The notes beneath the pieces are model-generated. The model was not told where the DNA came from. It saw only the letters and a list, made by a program, of their open reading frames with translations, and searched no databases. Both the position numbers and the translations under genes were made by a program. Shown here one piece after another: positions 7,624-15,879 of a stretch of DNA of 32,324 nt (its first letter is position 1; each line of letters opens with the position of its first letter). The DNA is taken from positions 11,276-43,599 of the forward strand of contig DJIE01000105.1 in assembly GCA_002433465.1 (NCBI GenBank). The letters are read 5' to 3'. Source of the DNA: Salinisphaera sp. UBA6602 (GTDB taxonomy: Bacteria; Pseudomonadota; Gammaproteobacteria; Nevskiales; Salinisphaeraceae).

Positions 7624-8307
7624 TCAGCAGTCCGGCACGCGTTGCCCGCGGGCCGGGGCGCTGGCCGTGGCAGTGAGCAGATAGCGCGACAGCAGGGCCA
7701 GTAATGCGCCGTAGAGCGGCAAGAACAGGCCCAGGCTGATCAGCAGCTTGAATGCATAATCCACGCAGGCGATTTCCAGCCAGTGCTCGGCCATGAAGGC
7801 ATTCGACGATCCGGCGAAGGCGATGGAAAAAAACAGCAGCGTATCCAGCGCGTTGCCGAACAGGGTCGAGGCCGTGGGCGCGACCCACCACTGCCGCAGC
7901 CGGCGCAGGCGCTGGAACACGCCGATATCCAGCAGCTGGCCGAACAGATAGGCGCAGAAGCTCGCCAAGGTGATACGGGCGACCAGGGTGTCGAATTCGG
8001 CCAGGGAATCGAGCCCCGCGAAACGCCCGTCCACGTAAAGCACCGACAACAGATAGGACACCACCAGCGCCGGTGCCATTGCCGCAGCCACCACCCGTCG
8101 TGCGGTGCCCGCGCCCAGCAGGCGCACGGTCAGATCGCTGACCAGGAATATGAACGGGAAGCTGAACGCGCCCCAGGTCGTATGCCAGCCGAACAGCGTG
8201 AACGGCAGCTGCACAAGATAATTGCTGGCCGCGATGACCAGCACGTGCAGACAGGCCAACACGAGGACGACGCGACGCCACTGCGAGCCCGATAACGATA
8301 ACGACAT
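7624..8307 (-). CDS. yhhQ: YhhQ family queuosine-precursor transporter
   Basis: This is a 227-residue inner-membrane protein with about six TM helices, close to the usual YhhQ/ECF-type length. The family imports 7-cyano-7-deazaguanine (preQ0) or preQ1 for queuosine tRNA modification. Family-like segments are FPFIFLVSDLTVRLLGA, ASFCAYLFGQLLDIGVFQRLR and LFGNALDTLLFFSIAF. ATG 8307 is chosen because GGAAGATAGG lies directly upstream and the helix-rich part begins right after it; earlier starts add a basic tail lying in the upstream gap and gene. No other queuosine genes are in the window. The gene follows the ABC1 kinase by 64 bp and may be cotranscribed. Confidence 0.9.
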   Translation of the reverse strand: MSLSLSGSQWRRVVLVLACLHVLVIAASNYLVQLPFTLFGWHTTWGAFSFPFIFLVSDLTVRLLGAGTARRVVAAAMAPALVVSYLLSVLYVDGRFAGLDSLAEFDTLVARITLASFCAYLFGQLLDIGVFQRLRRLRQWWVAPTASTLFGNALDTLLFFSIAFAGSSNAFMAEHWLEIACVDYAFKLLISLGLFLPLYGALLALLSRYLLTATASAPARGQRVPDC

Positions 8308-8371
8308 GCCTATCTTCCTTTTTCGTGACGGGGTGAGGGAACCCGTGGCGCCATGCGCCCGAATGATGTGC

Positions 8372-9664
8372 TCAGTCCGCCGACGGTGCGTCGGCCGGCG
8401 GCGGATCGTAGTCGCCTGCGGCAATCTTTTGCAACTCGGCGTGCAGATCCGCCTCGGCATGGATATTACGCAGGATCCAGTACAGGCCGCTGAGCGTGCG
8501 CATCAGAAAGACCAGCTGCGGGGCCGCGTTGAACAGCCGCCAGTGACGCAGTGAGGCCCGGATTTCGGCGCGTATGGACTCGATCAATCCGTCGTCGGTG
8601 AACACGTAAGGCGAGCGGTCACGGATCGGCTCGAGAGAGGCCGCCACGTGGCTGGCATAGATCTGTTCGTAGGTTTCGCCGTGGGGGGCCCAGCTATCGG
8701 CGGGCACCACGCCCAGATGTTCCAGCGCGAGATGCAGATCCTGCCAGCGGCCGTCGAGCGCGGCCGCCACCACGTCGCGCAGACCGCGGCGGGTATCCCG
8801 GTCCAGCGTCTTGGTACAACCGAAATCGAAAAGCGCGATCGAACCGTCTTCGGTCACGCCGAAATTACCGGGGTGCGGGTCGGCGTGCAGTATGCCGTGG
8901 GTGAATACCTGCAGGTTGATCGCCTGGACGATGGCATGGCCGCGGTCGGGGGCGGCTTCGTCCACGGGGCGCGACTCGATATAGGTGGTGACCAGCACCG
9001 CATCGCTGCACAGTTCGGGCACCGGCTCGGGCAGTACGAAGCCGGGCAGTTCGATAGCGCGCAGCGACTGCAGATGGGCCAGCTCCTGTTCGTAGTTCGT
9101 TTCCTCGATGAAACGCTCGCGCAGCTCGTCGAGCACCGCGTCGATATCGCTGCCGCGCATGGGCAGAAAACGCGACAGCTTGAGCAGCCGCCCGAGGTTG
9201 TCGATATCCGCGTCCACGGCATCGGCCACGCCCGGATAGCGGATTTTCACGACCACTTCGCGTCCGTCGGCGAGGGTGGCCCGATGGGCCTGGCCGATCG
9301 AGGCAGCGGCCATGGCCTCGTGGTCGATATGCGCCACGAGGGCGCGCTGTTCGTCGCTCCAGGCCGCATCGATAACCGGCTCAAGGCGCTCGAAGGCCCA
9401 GGGTTCGGCGTTGCGTTGCAGCCGGGCGAGCTGTTCGACCAGCGGTTCGGGCAGAAAATCGCGGTACTGGGAGGCGATCTGGCCCAGCTTCATGGCCGCG
9501 CCCTTGAGCCCGCCCAGCGTATCGAACCAGTCCTGGCCGGTTTTCTGCCAGCTCTTGGCACGGTCGTAACCGGGCATGGTCTGGAGCACGCCGCGTCCGA
9601 GGCTGCGCATGCCGGCACCGAGGATGCGTCGGCGGCGGGTTCGCTGTTCGCGCTTATCCGACAC
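8372..9664 (-). CDS. ABC1/UbiB-type atypical kinase family protein
   Basis: This 430-residue protein carries the ABC1 marks: KxGQ motif KLGQ (59-62), alanine-rich loop AAASIGQAHRA (about 120-130) in place of a P-loop, invariant-type Lys140 in VVVKIRYPG, HADPHPGN (260-267) and DFG (280-282). The family has ATPase or small-molecule kinase activity tied to isoprenoid lipid and ubiquinone metabolism. The length fits the short bacterial/ADCK type, not 546-residue E. coli UbiB. The start is GTG 9664, with GAGGT five bases upstream; it overlaps the SDR stop by 11 nt, a sign of coupling. Unlike UbiB it has no C-terminal TM pair that I can see. The lipid substrate is unknown. Confidence 0.88.
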   Translation of the reverse strand: MSDKREQRTRRRRILGAGMRSLGRGVLQTMPGYDRAKSWQKTGQDWFDTLGGLKGAAMKLGQIASQYRDFLPEPLVEQLARLQRNAEPWAFERLEPVIDAAWSDEQRALVAHIDHEAMAAASIGQAHRATLADGREVVVKIRYPGVADAVDADIDNLGRLLKLSRFLPMRGSDIDAVLDELRERFIEETNYEQELAHLQSLRAIELPGFVLPEPVPELCSDAVLVTTYIESRPVDEAAPDRGHAIVQAINLQVFTHGILHADPHPGNFGVTEDGSIALFDFGCTKTLDRDTRRGLRDVVAAALDGRWQDLHLALEHLGVVPADSWAPHGETYEQIYASHVAASLEPIRDRSPYVFTDDGLIESIRAEIRASLRHWRLFNAAPQLVFLMRTLSGLYWILRNIHAEADLHAELQKIAAGDYDPPPADAPSAD

Positions 9665-11069
9665 CGTGCACCTCGATGCCCGTTTCGTTGCGCAGCCAGC
9701 CGTAAAGCGTTTGTGCATCGCTGGGGCGCACGGCGGTGTTGGGCAGCACCGCGGTGGGGTGGGGCGTTCGGTCGAGAAAGAATTCGCCCTGGCAATCGCG
9801 GGCGGCCCGGGCCGCGCCCAGCCAGACGGCGGTATCCGCGCCCATGCGGGCATCGCGCAGCATGCGCCCCATCACCTTGTCGAAGCCGGGCAGCGACTCG
9901 GTCACGCCGGGGGTTGCCACCCAGCCCGGATGCATGGCGTTGAAGTTGACCCCGGCATCGCCGTAGCGGCGTGCCCAGTGGCGGGTCAGCGCGACAAGCC
10001 CGCGTTTGGCGCGGGCATAGGCCTTGTTGCCGCTGAAGGTTTCGTTCTCGAAATTCAGGTCGTCGAGCACGAGCGGCTGCAGATACATGCCGCCGCTGGA
10101 CATGTTCACCACGCGCGCATCGGCTGCCAGCAGCGCCGGCATGAGCGTTTCAGTGAGCACGAACGGGGCGACCAGGTTGATGGCCAGGCTGCGCTCGAAG
10201 CCGTCGTCGGTCAGCGCATGTTCGTGAAACAGGGCGCCGGCGTTATTCACCAGCACGTCGATCTTGGCGAATTTTTCGACCAGTCGACTGCCGAGTGCAG
10301 TGGTGGCGGCCACGTCGAGCAGGTCGGCCTGTTCGGTATGGATACGCGTTTTGTCGCCGCCGGCGAAGTCCTGAACCCTTTGACGCGATGCGGCGAGCTT
10401 GTCGGCATCGCGGCCCACCAGCACTACGCTCGCGCCCAGGCGCGCGTACTCGGCAGCGATCGCTTCGCCGATACCGCTGGTCGCGCCGGTCACCACCACC
10501 ACGCGATCATCCATGAACTCGCTATGCGCCTTGTCGTCGAGCGCAAGATAGCCGCGTTCGGTAAAGCCTGGTGCGGCCAGCAGCATGCTGCGATCCGCGG
10601 CATAGCTGACCCAGCTCTGGCGCGGCGGCTCGGTGCGAATCGTCAGTGCCTCGCGCAGACCGGCCACGGCCTTGCGTCCGATCCGCTTGAACACCGGCTT
10701 CATCGCGATTTCGCTGGCGCCCAACGCGCCGGACAAGGAAAAATCGGCGCGATAGTCGATGGTCGTCTCGCCGGCGCTGTTTTCCTCGAAGCGAATGGTT
10801 TCGCTCGAGCGGATGCCGGCACCCTGCATTTCCAGCGCGATATGGGCGTTCGTGGCGAGGTCGGTAATCCGGTAGGACAGCGTCGTGCGCCGGCCGAACA
10901 TTCGCACGGTCACCTCGAATTCGCTGCCCACCTGCGGCGCGCCGGGGGTGAGCTTGCGAGCGCGGTAGACACCCGGGTCCCACTGCTCGCAGGTCGAGAA
11001 ATCGACCAGATAGCGATAGCTGTCGGCGGCACTACGGGCAACGCGAATGGTTTCGTGGAGTCGGATCAT
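9654..11069 (-). CDS. SRPBCC lipid-binding domain fused to SDR oxidoreductase
   Basis: This is a 471-residue two-domain protein. Residues 1-150 form an SRPBCC/START-like domain (MIRLHETIRVARSAADSYRY, then WDPGVYRARKL), a fold that binds hydrophobic ligands. Residues 187-460 form a short-chain dehydrogenase with TGATSGIG (194-201), NNAG (275-278), SSGGMY (324-329) and Tyr351-x3-Lys355. The SGGMY segment recalls the DHRS12 subfamily. The fusion suggests that the SRPBCC domain delivers or senses a lipid-like ketone or alcohol. ATG 11069 begins exactly at the domain start, although no good ribosome binding site is visible; ATG 11159 would add low-complexity residues. It is coupled to the ABC1 kinase gene and diverges from the 5'-nucleotidase. 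Confidence 0.85.
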   Translation of the reverse strand: MIRLHETIRVARSAADSYRYLVDFSTCEQWDPGVYRARKLTPGAPQVGSEFEVTVRMFGRRTTLSYRITDLATNAHIALEMQGAGIRSSETIRFEENSAGETTIDYRADFSLSGALGASEIAMKPVFKRIGRKAVAGLREALTIRTEPPRQSWVSYAADRSMLLAAPGFTERGYLALDDKAHSEFMDDRVVVVTGATSGIGEAIAAEYARLGASVVLVGRDADKLAASRQRVQDFAGGDKTRIHTEQADLLDVAATTALGSRLVEKFAKIDVLVNNAGALFHEHALTDDGFERSLAINLVAPFVLTETLMPALLAADARVVNMSSGGMYLQPLVLDDLNFENETFSGNKAYARAKRGLVALTRHWARRYGDAGVNFNAMHPGWVATPGVTESLPGFDKVMGRMLRDARMGADTAVWLGAARAARDCQGEFFLDRTPHPTAVLPNTAVRPSDAQTLYGWLRNETGIEVHGVG

Positions 11070-11137
11070 GGAATCTCGAAGCTGCGACCAAAGTCGAGTT
11101 ATACGCCAGTCTGGGCGCGGCGGTTTAATCGTTGCAA

Positions 11138-11166
11138 CCGTCATCGGCCTGTCAGGCAATTGTCAT
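11138..11166 (+). promoter_or_regulatory. PhoB box: three 11-bp phased TGTCA-type repeats
   Basis: Two strong TGTCA repeats at 11150-11154 and 11161-11165 are exactly 11 bp apart, within CTGTCAGGCAATTGTCATC. A third, weaker CGTCA at 11139-11143 is in phase 11 bp upstream. The E. coli PhoB box is two such 11-bp units with AT-rich spacers; here the spacers are partly GC-rich. It lies about 65 bp upstream of a 5'-nucleotidase start, which is the expected kind of Pho regulon target. No clear -10 follows at the usual distance. Confidence 0.65.
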
Positions 11167-11230
11167 CATTTCGCCTTCTGCCATGGCTAGCCTGCGCATC
11201 GAATCTATCCGATGCTTTTTTGGGGGACCC

Positions 11231-13384
11231 ATGACCAGGACGCAACCCGTCTGGCGGCGCGCGCTGCTTGCAATCTGTCTGACCGCGGCTATCGCCGGCT
11301 GTTCCGACAGCAATTCGGACGTCGAGAATACGAACTCGCCGCAGGACGAGACCTACCGTCTCCAGCTGCTGCATTTCGCGGATATGGACGGCTCCACGGC
11401 GGCGCTCGACTATGTGTCGAACTTCTCCCGCCTGGTCAACGCCTTCTCCAGTGACGAGGCGCTCGCCGAGCATACGCTGGTGCTCTCCTCGGGCGATAAC
11501 TTCATCCCGGGTCCGCGTTATTTCGCCTCCGGCGCCCTGGCCGACGAGGACGTGCCGGCCGCGCTGGGCGCGGCGGGCAACGGACGTGCCGATATCGTGT
11601 TCGTGAACCGGCTCGGCGCCGCTGCTTCGGCGCTCGGCAATCACGATCTCGATTCGGGCACGTCGGCGTTTTCCGACCTGATCGCCGGCGACGGTGAAGC
11701 CGGCGGCTACCCGGGCGCCGCTTTCCCTTATCTATCCAGCAACGCCGATTTCTCGGGCGACGACAATCTCTCCGGCCGGATCGCAGAGAACGGCCAGACG
11801 GCTGCCGAGGTCGCCGGCCGGGTGGCCGGCTCCACCACCGTGGAAGTCGGCGGCGAGACGATCGGCGTGGTCGGCGCGACCACGCCGCTGCTGGCCAGCA
11901 TCACCTCGACCGGCGGAATCGACATGTCGCCGGACGATTTCGTCATGGACGATGCCGGCTACGACAAACTGGCCGCGGCCATTCAGCCGAGCGTCGATGC
12001 GCTGGTTAACAAAGGCATCAACAAGATCGTGATCGTTGCGCACATGCAGCAGATCGCCATCGAGAAAGCCCTGGCTACACGCCTGAACGATGTCGACATT
12101 ATCATTGCCGGCGGCTCGAACACGCTGCTGGCCGACAGCAACGATGTGCTGCGCGACGGCGATACCGCCGCCGATACCTATCCGCTGTCGTTCCAGGGCC
12201 CGGACGACACGCCCACGCTCGTGGTCAACGTCGACGGCGACTACAAATACCTCGGCCGACTCGTGGTCGATTTCGACGACAACGGCGTGCTTCTGACCGA
12301 TTCGCTGGATACGGCCACAAACGGCGCCTGGGCCTCCACCGATGCCGTGGTCGAACAGCTCGCCAACCGCGGTCTGAACACCACCGCCGACAGTGACATC
12401 TTGGCCGTGCAGTCCGCGCTACAGGATCTGCTGGTCGAGCAGGACGGCAATGTCCAGGGCATTACCAACGTCTATCTCGACGGTCGACGCACCCAGGTGC
12501 GTACCGAGGAAACGAATCTGGGTAATCTCACCGCCGATGCGAACCTCTACTACGCACGCCTGGCCGAGCCCGGTGTACAGGTATCGCTGAAGAACGGCGG
12601 CGGTATCCGCGACGATATCGGCCAGGTGGTGGTGCCGCCGGGCGGCACCGGCGACGCCGAACTGCGTCCGCCGCAGGCCAACGCCTCCATCGACAAGCCG
12701 GCCGGCGGCGTATCGCAGTTCGATATTGCCGGCGCGCTGCGCTTCAACAACAGCCTGACGATCATCAGCGTCACCGCGGCCGAGCTGCGCGACATCATGG
12801 AACATGCGGTGGCCGCCACCACCGACGGCGCCACGCCGGGCCAGTTCCCTCAGATTGGCGGCATGCGTATCGCCTTCGATGCCGACCAGACGGCGCGTAG
12901 CGGCGGCCAGATGAACATGGGTACGTCGAGCAACGGCAACCGTATTCGCACGCTCGAACTCATCGATAACAACGGTGATACCACGGATACCCTTGTGACC
13001 AACGGTGTGTTGCAGGGTGACGCCGGCCGCGAGATTCGCATGGTGCTGCTCGCCTTCACGGCTGCCTGCGTGCCGGGCGACAACTACAATGCCGGCACAA
13101 GCGACTGCGGCGATGCCTACCCGCTCAAGGGCCTGTCCGATCCGCAGCGTGTCGATCTCGACCCGAACACCGACGGTGTGGTCGACGCCACGCAGATCAG
13201 CACGGCCTACGATCCGGGCCTGGCGATGTTCGCCCCCGCGGGCACCGAGCAGGACGCCTTCGCCGAATACCTGCAGTCGCGTTACAGCCCCGATAACGGC
13301 GGCAGCGCCTTCGACGATGCCGAAACCCCGGCCGCCGAAGACACGCGTATCGTCAATCTGAAGGCGCGCCGCAACGTGCGCTGA
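11231..13384 (+). CDS. 5'-nucleotidase / metallophosphatase family lipoprotein
   Basis: This 717-residue protein has a lipoprotein signal peptide with the lipobox IAGC at 21-24, predicting a periplasm-facing lipoprotein. The N-terminal metallophosphoesterase part shows HFADMDG (about 48-54), SSGDN (86-90), GNHD (136-139) and VAHMQQ. In the second half, LTADANLYYARLA followed by KNGGGIRDDI matches the 5'-nucleotidase C-terminal domain. This family releases phosphate from nucleotides or sugar nucleotides outside the cytoplasm. The start has GGGGGA upstream. The first motif is DMDG instead of the more usual DxHG/R, so metal ligation may differ. The PhoB box upstream argues for expression under phosphate starvation. 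Confidence 0.85.
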   Translation: MTRTQPVWRRALLAICLTAAIAGCSDSNSDVENTNSPQDETYRLQLLHFADMDGSTAALDYVSNFSRLVNAFSSDEALAEHTLVLSSGDNFIPGPRYFASGALADEDVPAALGAAGNGRADIVFVNRLGAAASALGNHDLDSGTSAFSDLIAGDGEAGGYPGAAFPYLSSNADFSGDDNLSGRIAENGQTAAEVAGRVAGSTTVEVGGETIGVVGATTPLLASITSTGGIDMSPDDFVMDDAGYDKLAAAIQPSVDALVNKGINKIVIVAHMQQIAIEKALATRLNDVDIIIAGGSNTLLADSNDVLRDGDTAADTYPLSFQGPDDTPTLVVNVDGDYKYLGRLVVDFDDNGVLLTDSLDTATNGAWASTDAVVEQLANRGLNTTADSDILAVQSALQDLLVEQDGNVQGITNVYLDGRRTQVRTEETNLGNLTADANLYYARLAEPGVQVSLKNGGGIRDDIGQVVVPPGGTGDAELRPPQANASIDKPAGGVSQFDIAGALRFNNSLTIISVTAAELRDIMEHAVAATTDGATPGQFPQIGGMRIAFDADQTARSGGQMNMGTSSNGNRIRTLELIDNNGDTTDTLVTNGVLQGDAGREIRMVLLAFTAACVPGDNYNAGTSDCGDAYPLKGLSDPQRVDLDPNTDGVVDATQISTAYDPGLAMFAPAGTEQDAFAEYLQSRYSPDNGGSAFDDAETPAAEDTRIVNLKARRNVR

Positions 13385-13412
13385 TCGCCGGCGCCGAGTC
13401 GGCAAGGTAACG

Positions 13413-13441
13413 GGCCGCGCTGTTTTCAGCGCGGCCTTTTT
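13413..13441 (+). terminator. Rho-independent terminator after the 5'-nucleotidase
   Basis: A perfect 10-bp GC-rich stem (13413-13422 with 13427-13436) has a TTTT loop and is followed by T5. It begins 29 bases after the stop codon. Confidence 0.85.
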
Positions 13442-13478
13442 CATGGGCGGATTGGGTACAAATCGCTAGACTCGGGGC

Positions 13479-14465
13479 ATGAACGTTTTCGACCGTATCT
13501 ATGCGCTGCACAAGCAGCTCGCCGGCGCGCGTCGGCCCATTCCCAAGGCCACCCTGGAACAACGCCTGGAATGCTCGCCGGCCACCGTCAAGCGCATCAT
13601 TCGGGACATGCGCCTCTATCTCGATGCGCCCATCGAATACGACCGCGAGTACAACGGCTACTACTACGCCGGCGCCGATGGCAGCACGTCCGATGACCAG
13701 TTCGAGCTGCCCGGGCTGTGGTTCAACGCCTCGGAGCTGGTCTCGCTGCTGGCCATGGACCAGCTGCTCGAAACGGTACAGCCGGGGTTGCTCGCCCTCG
13801 ATCTCGCCCCGGTACGCAAACGCCTGGAGCGCATCCTCGAAAGCCGGGCAATGGGCACCGGCGAGCTGGCCCGGCGCACGCGAATTCTGCGCGCCAGCGC
13901 ACGCCGGCCGGGTCCGGCCTTTGCCGAGGTGGCCGGGGCCATGGCCATGCGGCGGCGGCTGCGTATTCGCTATCACGGGCGCGCCCGCGATACCGAAAGC
14001 CAGCGCACCATCTCGCCCCAGCGTCTGGTCTATTACCGCGACAACTGGTATCTCGACGGCTGGTGTCACGACGCCGACGGCCTGCGCAGTTTTTCGCTCG
14101 ACCGTATTCGGTTGGCCGAAACGCTCGATGACGAGGCCATCGATATGGATAGCGATGCGCTCGAGGCCGAGCTGGGCGGCGGCTACGGCATCTTCTCGGG
14201 CACGCCCGACCATACGGCGGTGATCCGCTTTTCGCCCCAGGCGGCGCGCTGGGTGGCCGACGAACAATGGCACCCCGACCAGCAGGGCCGGGCGCTGGAC
14301 GACGGCGGCTACGAGCTGCAGGTGCCGTATTCGGCCAGCGCCGAACTGCTGGCCGACGTGCTCGCCTACGGCCCGGAGGCCGAGATCATGGCGCCGGAAT
14401 CGCTACGCCGGGCCGCCGCCGAGCGCCTGCGCGCCGCCGCTGAACGCTACGCCGAATACGTTTAA
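13479..14465 (+). CDS. WYL-domain transcriptional regulator (YafY-type)
   Basis: This is a 328-residue DNA-binding protein. An N-terminal helix-turn-helix (about 8-50) reads RIYALHKQLAGARRPIPKAT, then LECSPATVKRIIRDM. Residues about 145-225 form a WYL domain with YYRDNWYLDGWCHDADGLRS and FSLDRI, and a C-terminal extension follows. WYL domains bind ligands, often nucleotides or nucleic acids, and tune repression or activation. It is not followed by an obvious DNA-repair or defence operon. The next gene on the same strand, a J-domain-like protein, starts 97 bp later and has its own structured leader. The target is unknown. CGGGG lies just upstream of the start. Confidence 0.88.
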   Translation: MNVFDRIYALHKQLAGARRPIPKATLEQRLECSPATVKRIIRDMRLYLDAPIEYDREYNGYYYAGADGSTSDDQFELPGLWFNASELVSLLAMDQLLETVQPGLLALDLAPVRKRLERILESRAMGTGELARRTRILRASARRPGPAFAEVAGAMAMRRRLRIRYHGRARDTESQRTISPQRLVYYRDNWYLDGWCHDADGLRSFSLDRIRLAETLDDEAIDMDSDALEAELGGGYGIFSGTPDHTAVIRFSPQAARWVADEQWHPDQQGRALDDGGYELQVPYSASAELLADVLAYGPEAEIMAPESLRRAAAERLRAAAERYAEYV

Positions 14466-14515
14466 TGTAAATTCATACAGCTCTGGGTCGCCGTTTGACC
14501 CACCCCCCGCGGCAA

Positions 14516-14556
14516 GCTCTCCCACGTTGACGACATCACGTGGACCAAGGGAGAGC
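14516..14556 (+). promoter_or_regulatory. Leader hairpin that covers a ribosome binding site
   Basis: GCTCTC (14516-14521) and CCACGT (14522-14527) can pair with GAGAGC (14551-14556) and ACGTGG (14538-14543). That makes a 12-bp stem interrupted by one 7-base bulge (14544-14550). The likely Shine-Dalgarno (AAGGGAG, 14547-14553) of the next gene lies in the bulge and 3' arm, so folding could limit translation. Confidence 0.45.
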
Positions 14557-14561
14557 GCCCC

Positions 14562-15239
14562 ATGAGCGAAACAACGGCCCAAAAACTGATTCATCCGGCC
14601 CATGCCGAGCTGGTGCAGGCCGCGCGCGCCGAACGCCGTGCGCTGGTGCGGGCTCTGGCCATCGAAGCCGACTGGCGTTTCCACGACGGCCCCGAATGGG
14701 CCGCGCGTTACTGGGCAGCGTTCAGCGACCTGCGTCGTGATGTGGACAGCGCTCCGGAACTGCGCCTGGGTGCCGCCCTGGCACCGCGCAGCAGCTGGTC
14801 GCCGCTGGCGCCGGTGGAATCCGACCAGGCCCGGGCCATCTTTCGAGCCCTGCTGGCGGCGCTGCATCCGCAGGTCGCGCCGCGTGCCGCGGCCGCGGAT
14901 ATCCACGGGCTGTGGCCGCTCGCCGTGCGAGCCTATCGTGGCGGCGATGCGGGGCAGCTGCGTGAACTGCTGGGTCGGGCACAGCCGAATGCCTCGACGG
15001 CGCGTCTGCCGGAGGACATCGTTGCCCTGCGGCGTGAGCACGACCGCCTGGCCGAGGCACGCGCCGCCGTCGACCGCCGACTGGCCGAACTGAGCCAGAG
15101 TTTTCCATTCAACCTGCGCGACCGGCTCGACGACGCCGACTGGGTGCGTCGCCAGCGTCTGGGGCTGCGCCAGGTGCTCGAATTCGCGGCCCCGCCGCGC
15201 CGTCGATCTGCGCGGGGGCATCGCCAGCAGGTATCCTGA
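14562..15239 (+). CDS. Degenerate J-domain-like protein (HPQ in place of HPD)
   Basis: This is a 225-residue cytosolic protein. A helix-rich N terminus precedes ARAIFRALLAALHPQ (about 90-104), then LWPLAVRAYRGGDAGQLREL. The order (helix ending L-H-P-x, then a W...AYxxGD helix) resembles J-domain co-chaperone relatives found in gammaproteobacteria. The aspartate of the HPD motif, which stimulates DnaK ATPase, is replaced by Gln104, so it is probably not a working DnaK partner. A coiled-coil-like segment (EDIVALRREHDRLAEARA) and a C-terminal SFPFNLRDRLDDADWV block follow. The start has AAGGGAG upstream inside a predicted hairpin. The function is unknown. Confidence 0.55.
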   Translation: MSETTAQKLIHPAHAELVQAARAERRALVRALAIEADWRFHDGPEWAARYWAAFSDLRRDVDSAPELRLGAALAPRSSWSPLAPVESDQARAIFRALLAALHPQVAPRAAAADIHGLWPLAVRAYRGGDAGQLRELLGRAQPNASTARLPEDIVALRREHDRLAEARAAVDRRLAELSQSFPFNLRDRLDDADWVRRQRLGLRQVLEFAAPPRRRSARGHRQQVS

Positions 15240-15273
15240 GCGGCTTGCCGCAATTACGAATTGATGGTCGCCC

Positions 15274-15831
15274 ATGGCCCAGGCCCAACAGCATCGTCTC
15301 GATCTCGACAGCGAAGACCTGCACACGCGGGTCGCCGAGGAAACCCTGTACTGGATCGAACGCGCTCGCGAAATTACCGGCGCCAGCGCACGCCGGCTGC
15401 CGGTGCCCGCCGTTGCCTTCGACCTGCGCGGGCGGGCCGCCGGCCAGGCGATCTTCGCGCGTCGCAGCCGCGACTGCCGCATACGGATCAACGCCGCGCT
15501 GCTGGCCTCGCATCCCCGCGAGATGATTGCCGAAACCGTACCCCACGAAGTCGCGCACGTGGTGATATATCGCCTCTATGGCCGGCGCGCGCGTCCGCAC
15601 GGCAAGGAATGGAAAGCGCTGATGCGTGCGTTCGGCGTTGACCCGGCGCCGTGTCATACGCTGCCCACCGAACCCGTGCGCCAGCTCAAGCGCTTTCGCT
15701 ATGCATGCGGCTGCGACGAACCGGCCTTTCTCACCAGCATCCGTCACAAGCGCGCCCAGAAAGGCACGGATTATATGTGTCGTGCTTGTGGGGAGAAATT
15801 GCGGTTTGCCGACGAGGGGGCGGGTTCGTAG
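15274..15831 (+). CDS. sprT: SprT-family zinc metalloprotease-like protein
   Basis: This is a 185-residue cytosolic protein. The zinc site HEVAH (91-95) plus His109 in HGKEW gives the HExxH...H pattern of SprT/Spartan-type proteins. A C-terminal four-cysteine zinc ribbon follows (Cys145, Cys147, Cys169, Cys172). The bacterial family is thought to be a protease-like factor, but its substrate is not well known. The start ATG 15274 has no strong ribosome binding site. The gene begins 34 bp after the J-domain-like gene and may share its transcript. Confidence 0.88.
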   Translation: MAQAQQHRLDLDSEDLHTRVAEETLYWIERAREITGASARRLPVPAVAFDLRGRAAGQAIFARRSRDCRIRINAALLASHPREMIAETVPHEVAHVVIYRLYGRRARPHGKEWKALMRAFGVDPAPCHTLPTEPVRQLKRFRYACGCDEPAFLTSIRHKRAQKGTDYMCRACGEKLRFADEGAGS

Positions 15832-15879
15832 CGATTAGTGGATGGCGCCTAGCTTTCAACCTGAACCGCTCGTTTTTCG

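Noticed and set aside
8308..8371. preQ1 riboswitch upstream of yhhQ
   Set aside because: The gap is only 64 bp and I see no preQ1 pseudoknot pattern.
8648..9943. 431-residue plus-strand open frame
   Set aside because: It is antisense to the ABC1 kinase with its HADPHPGN and DFG motifs.
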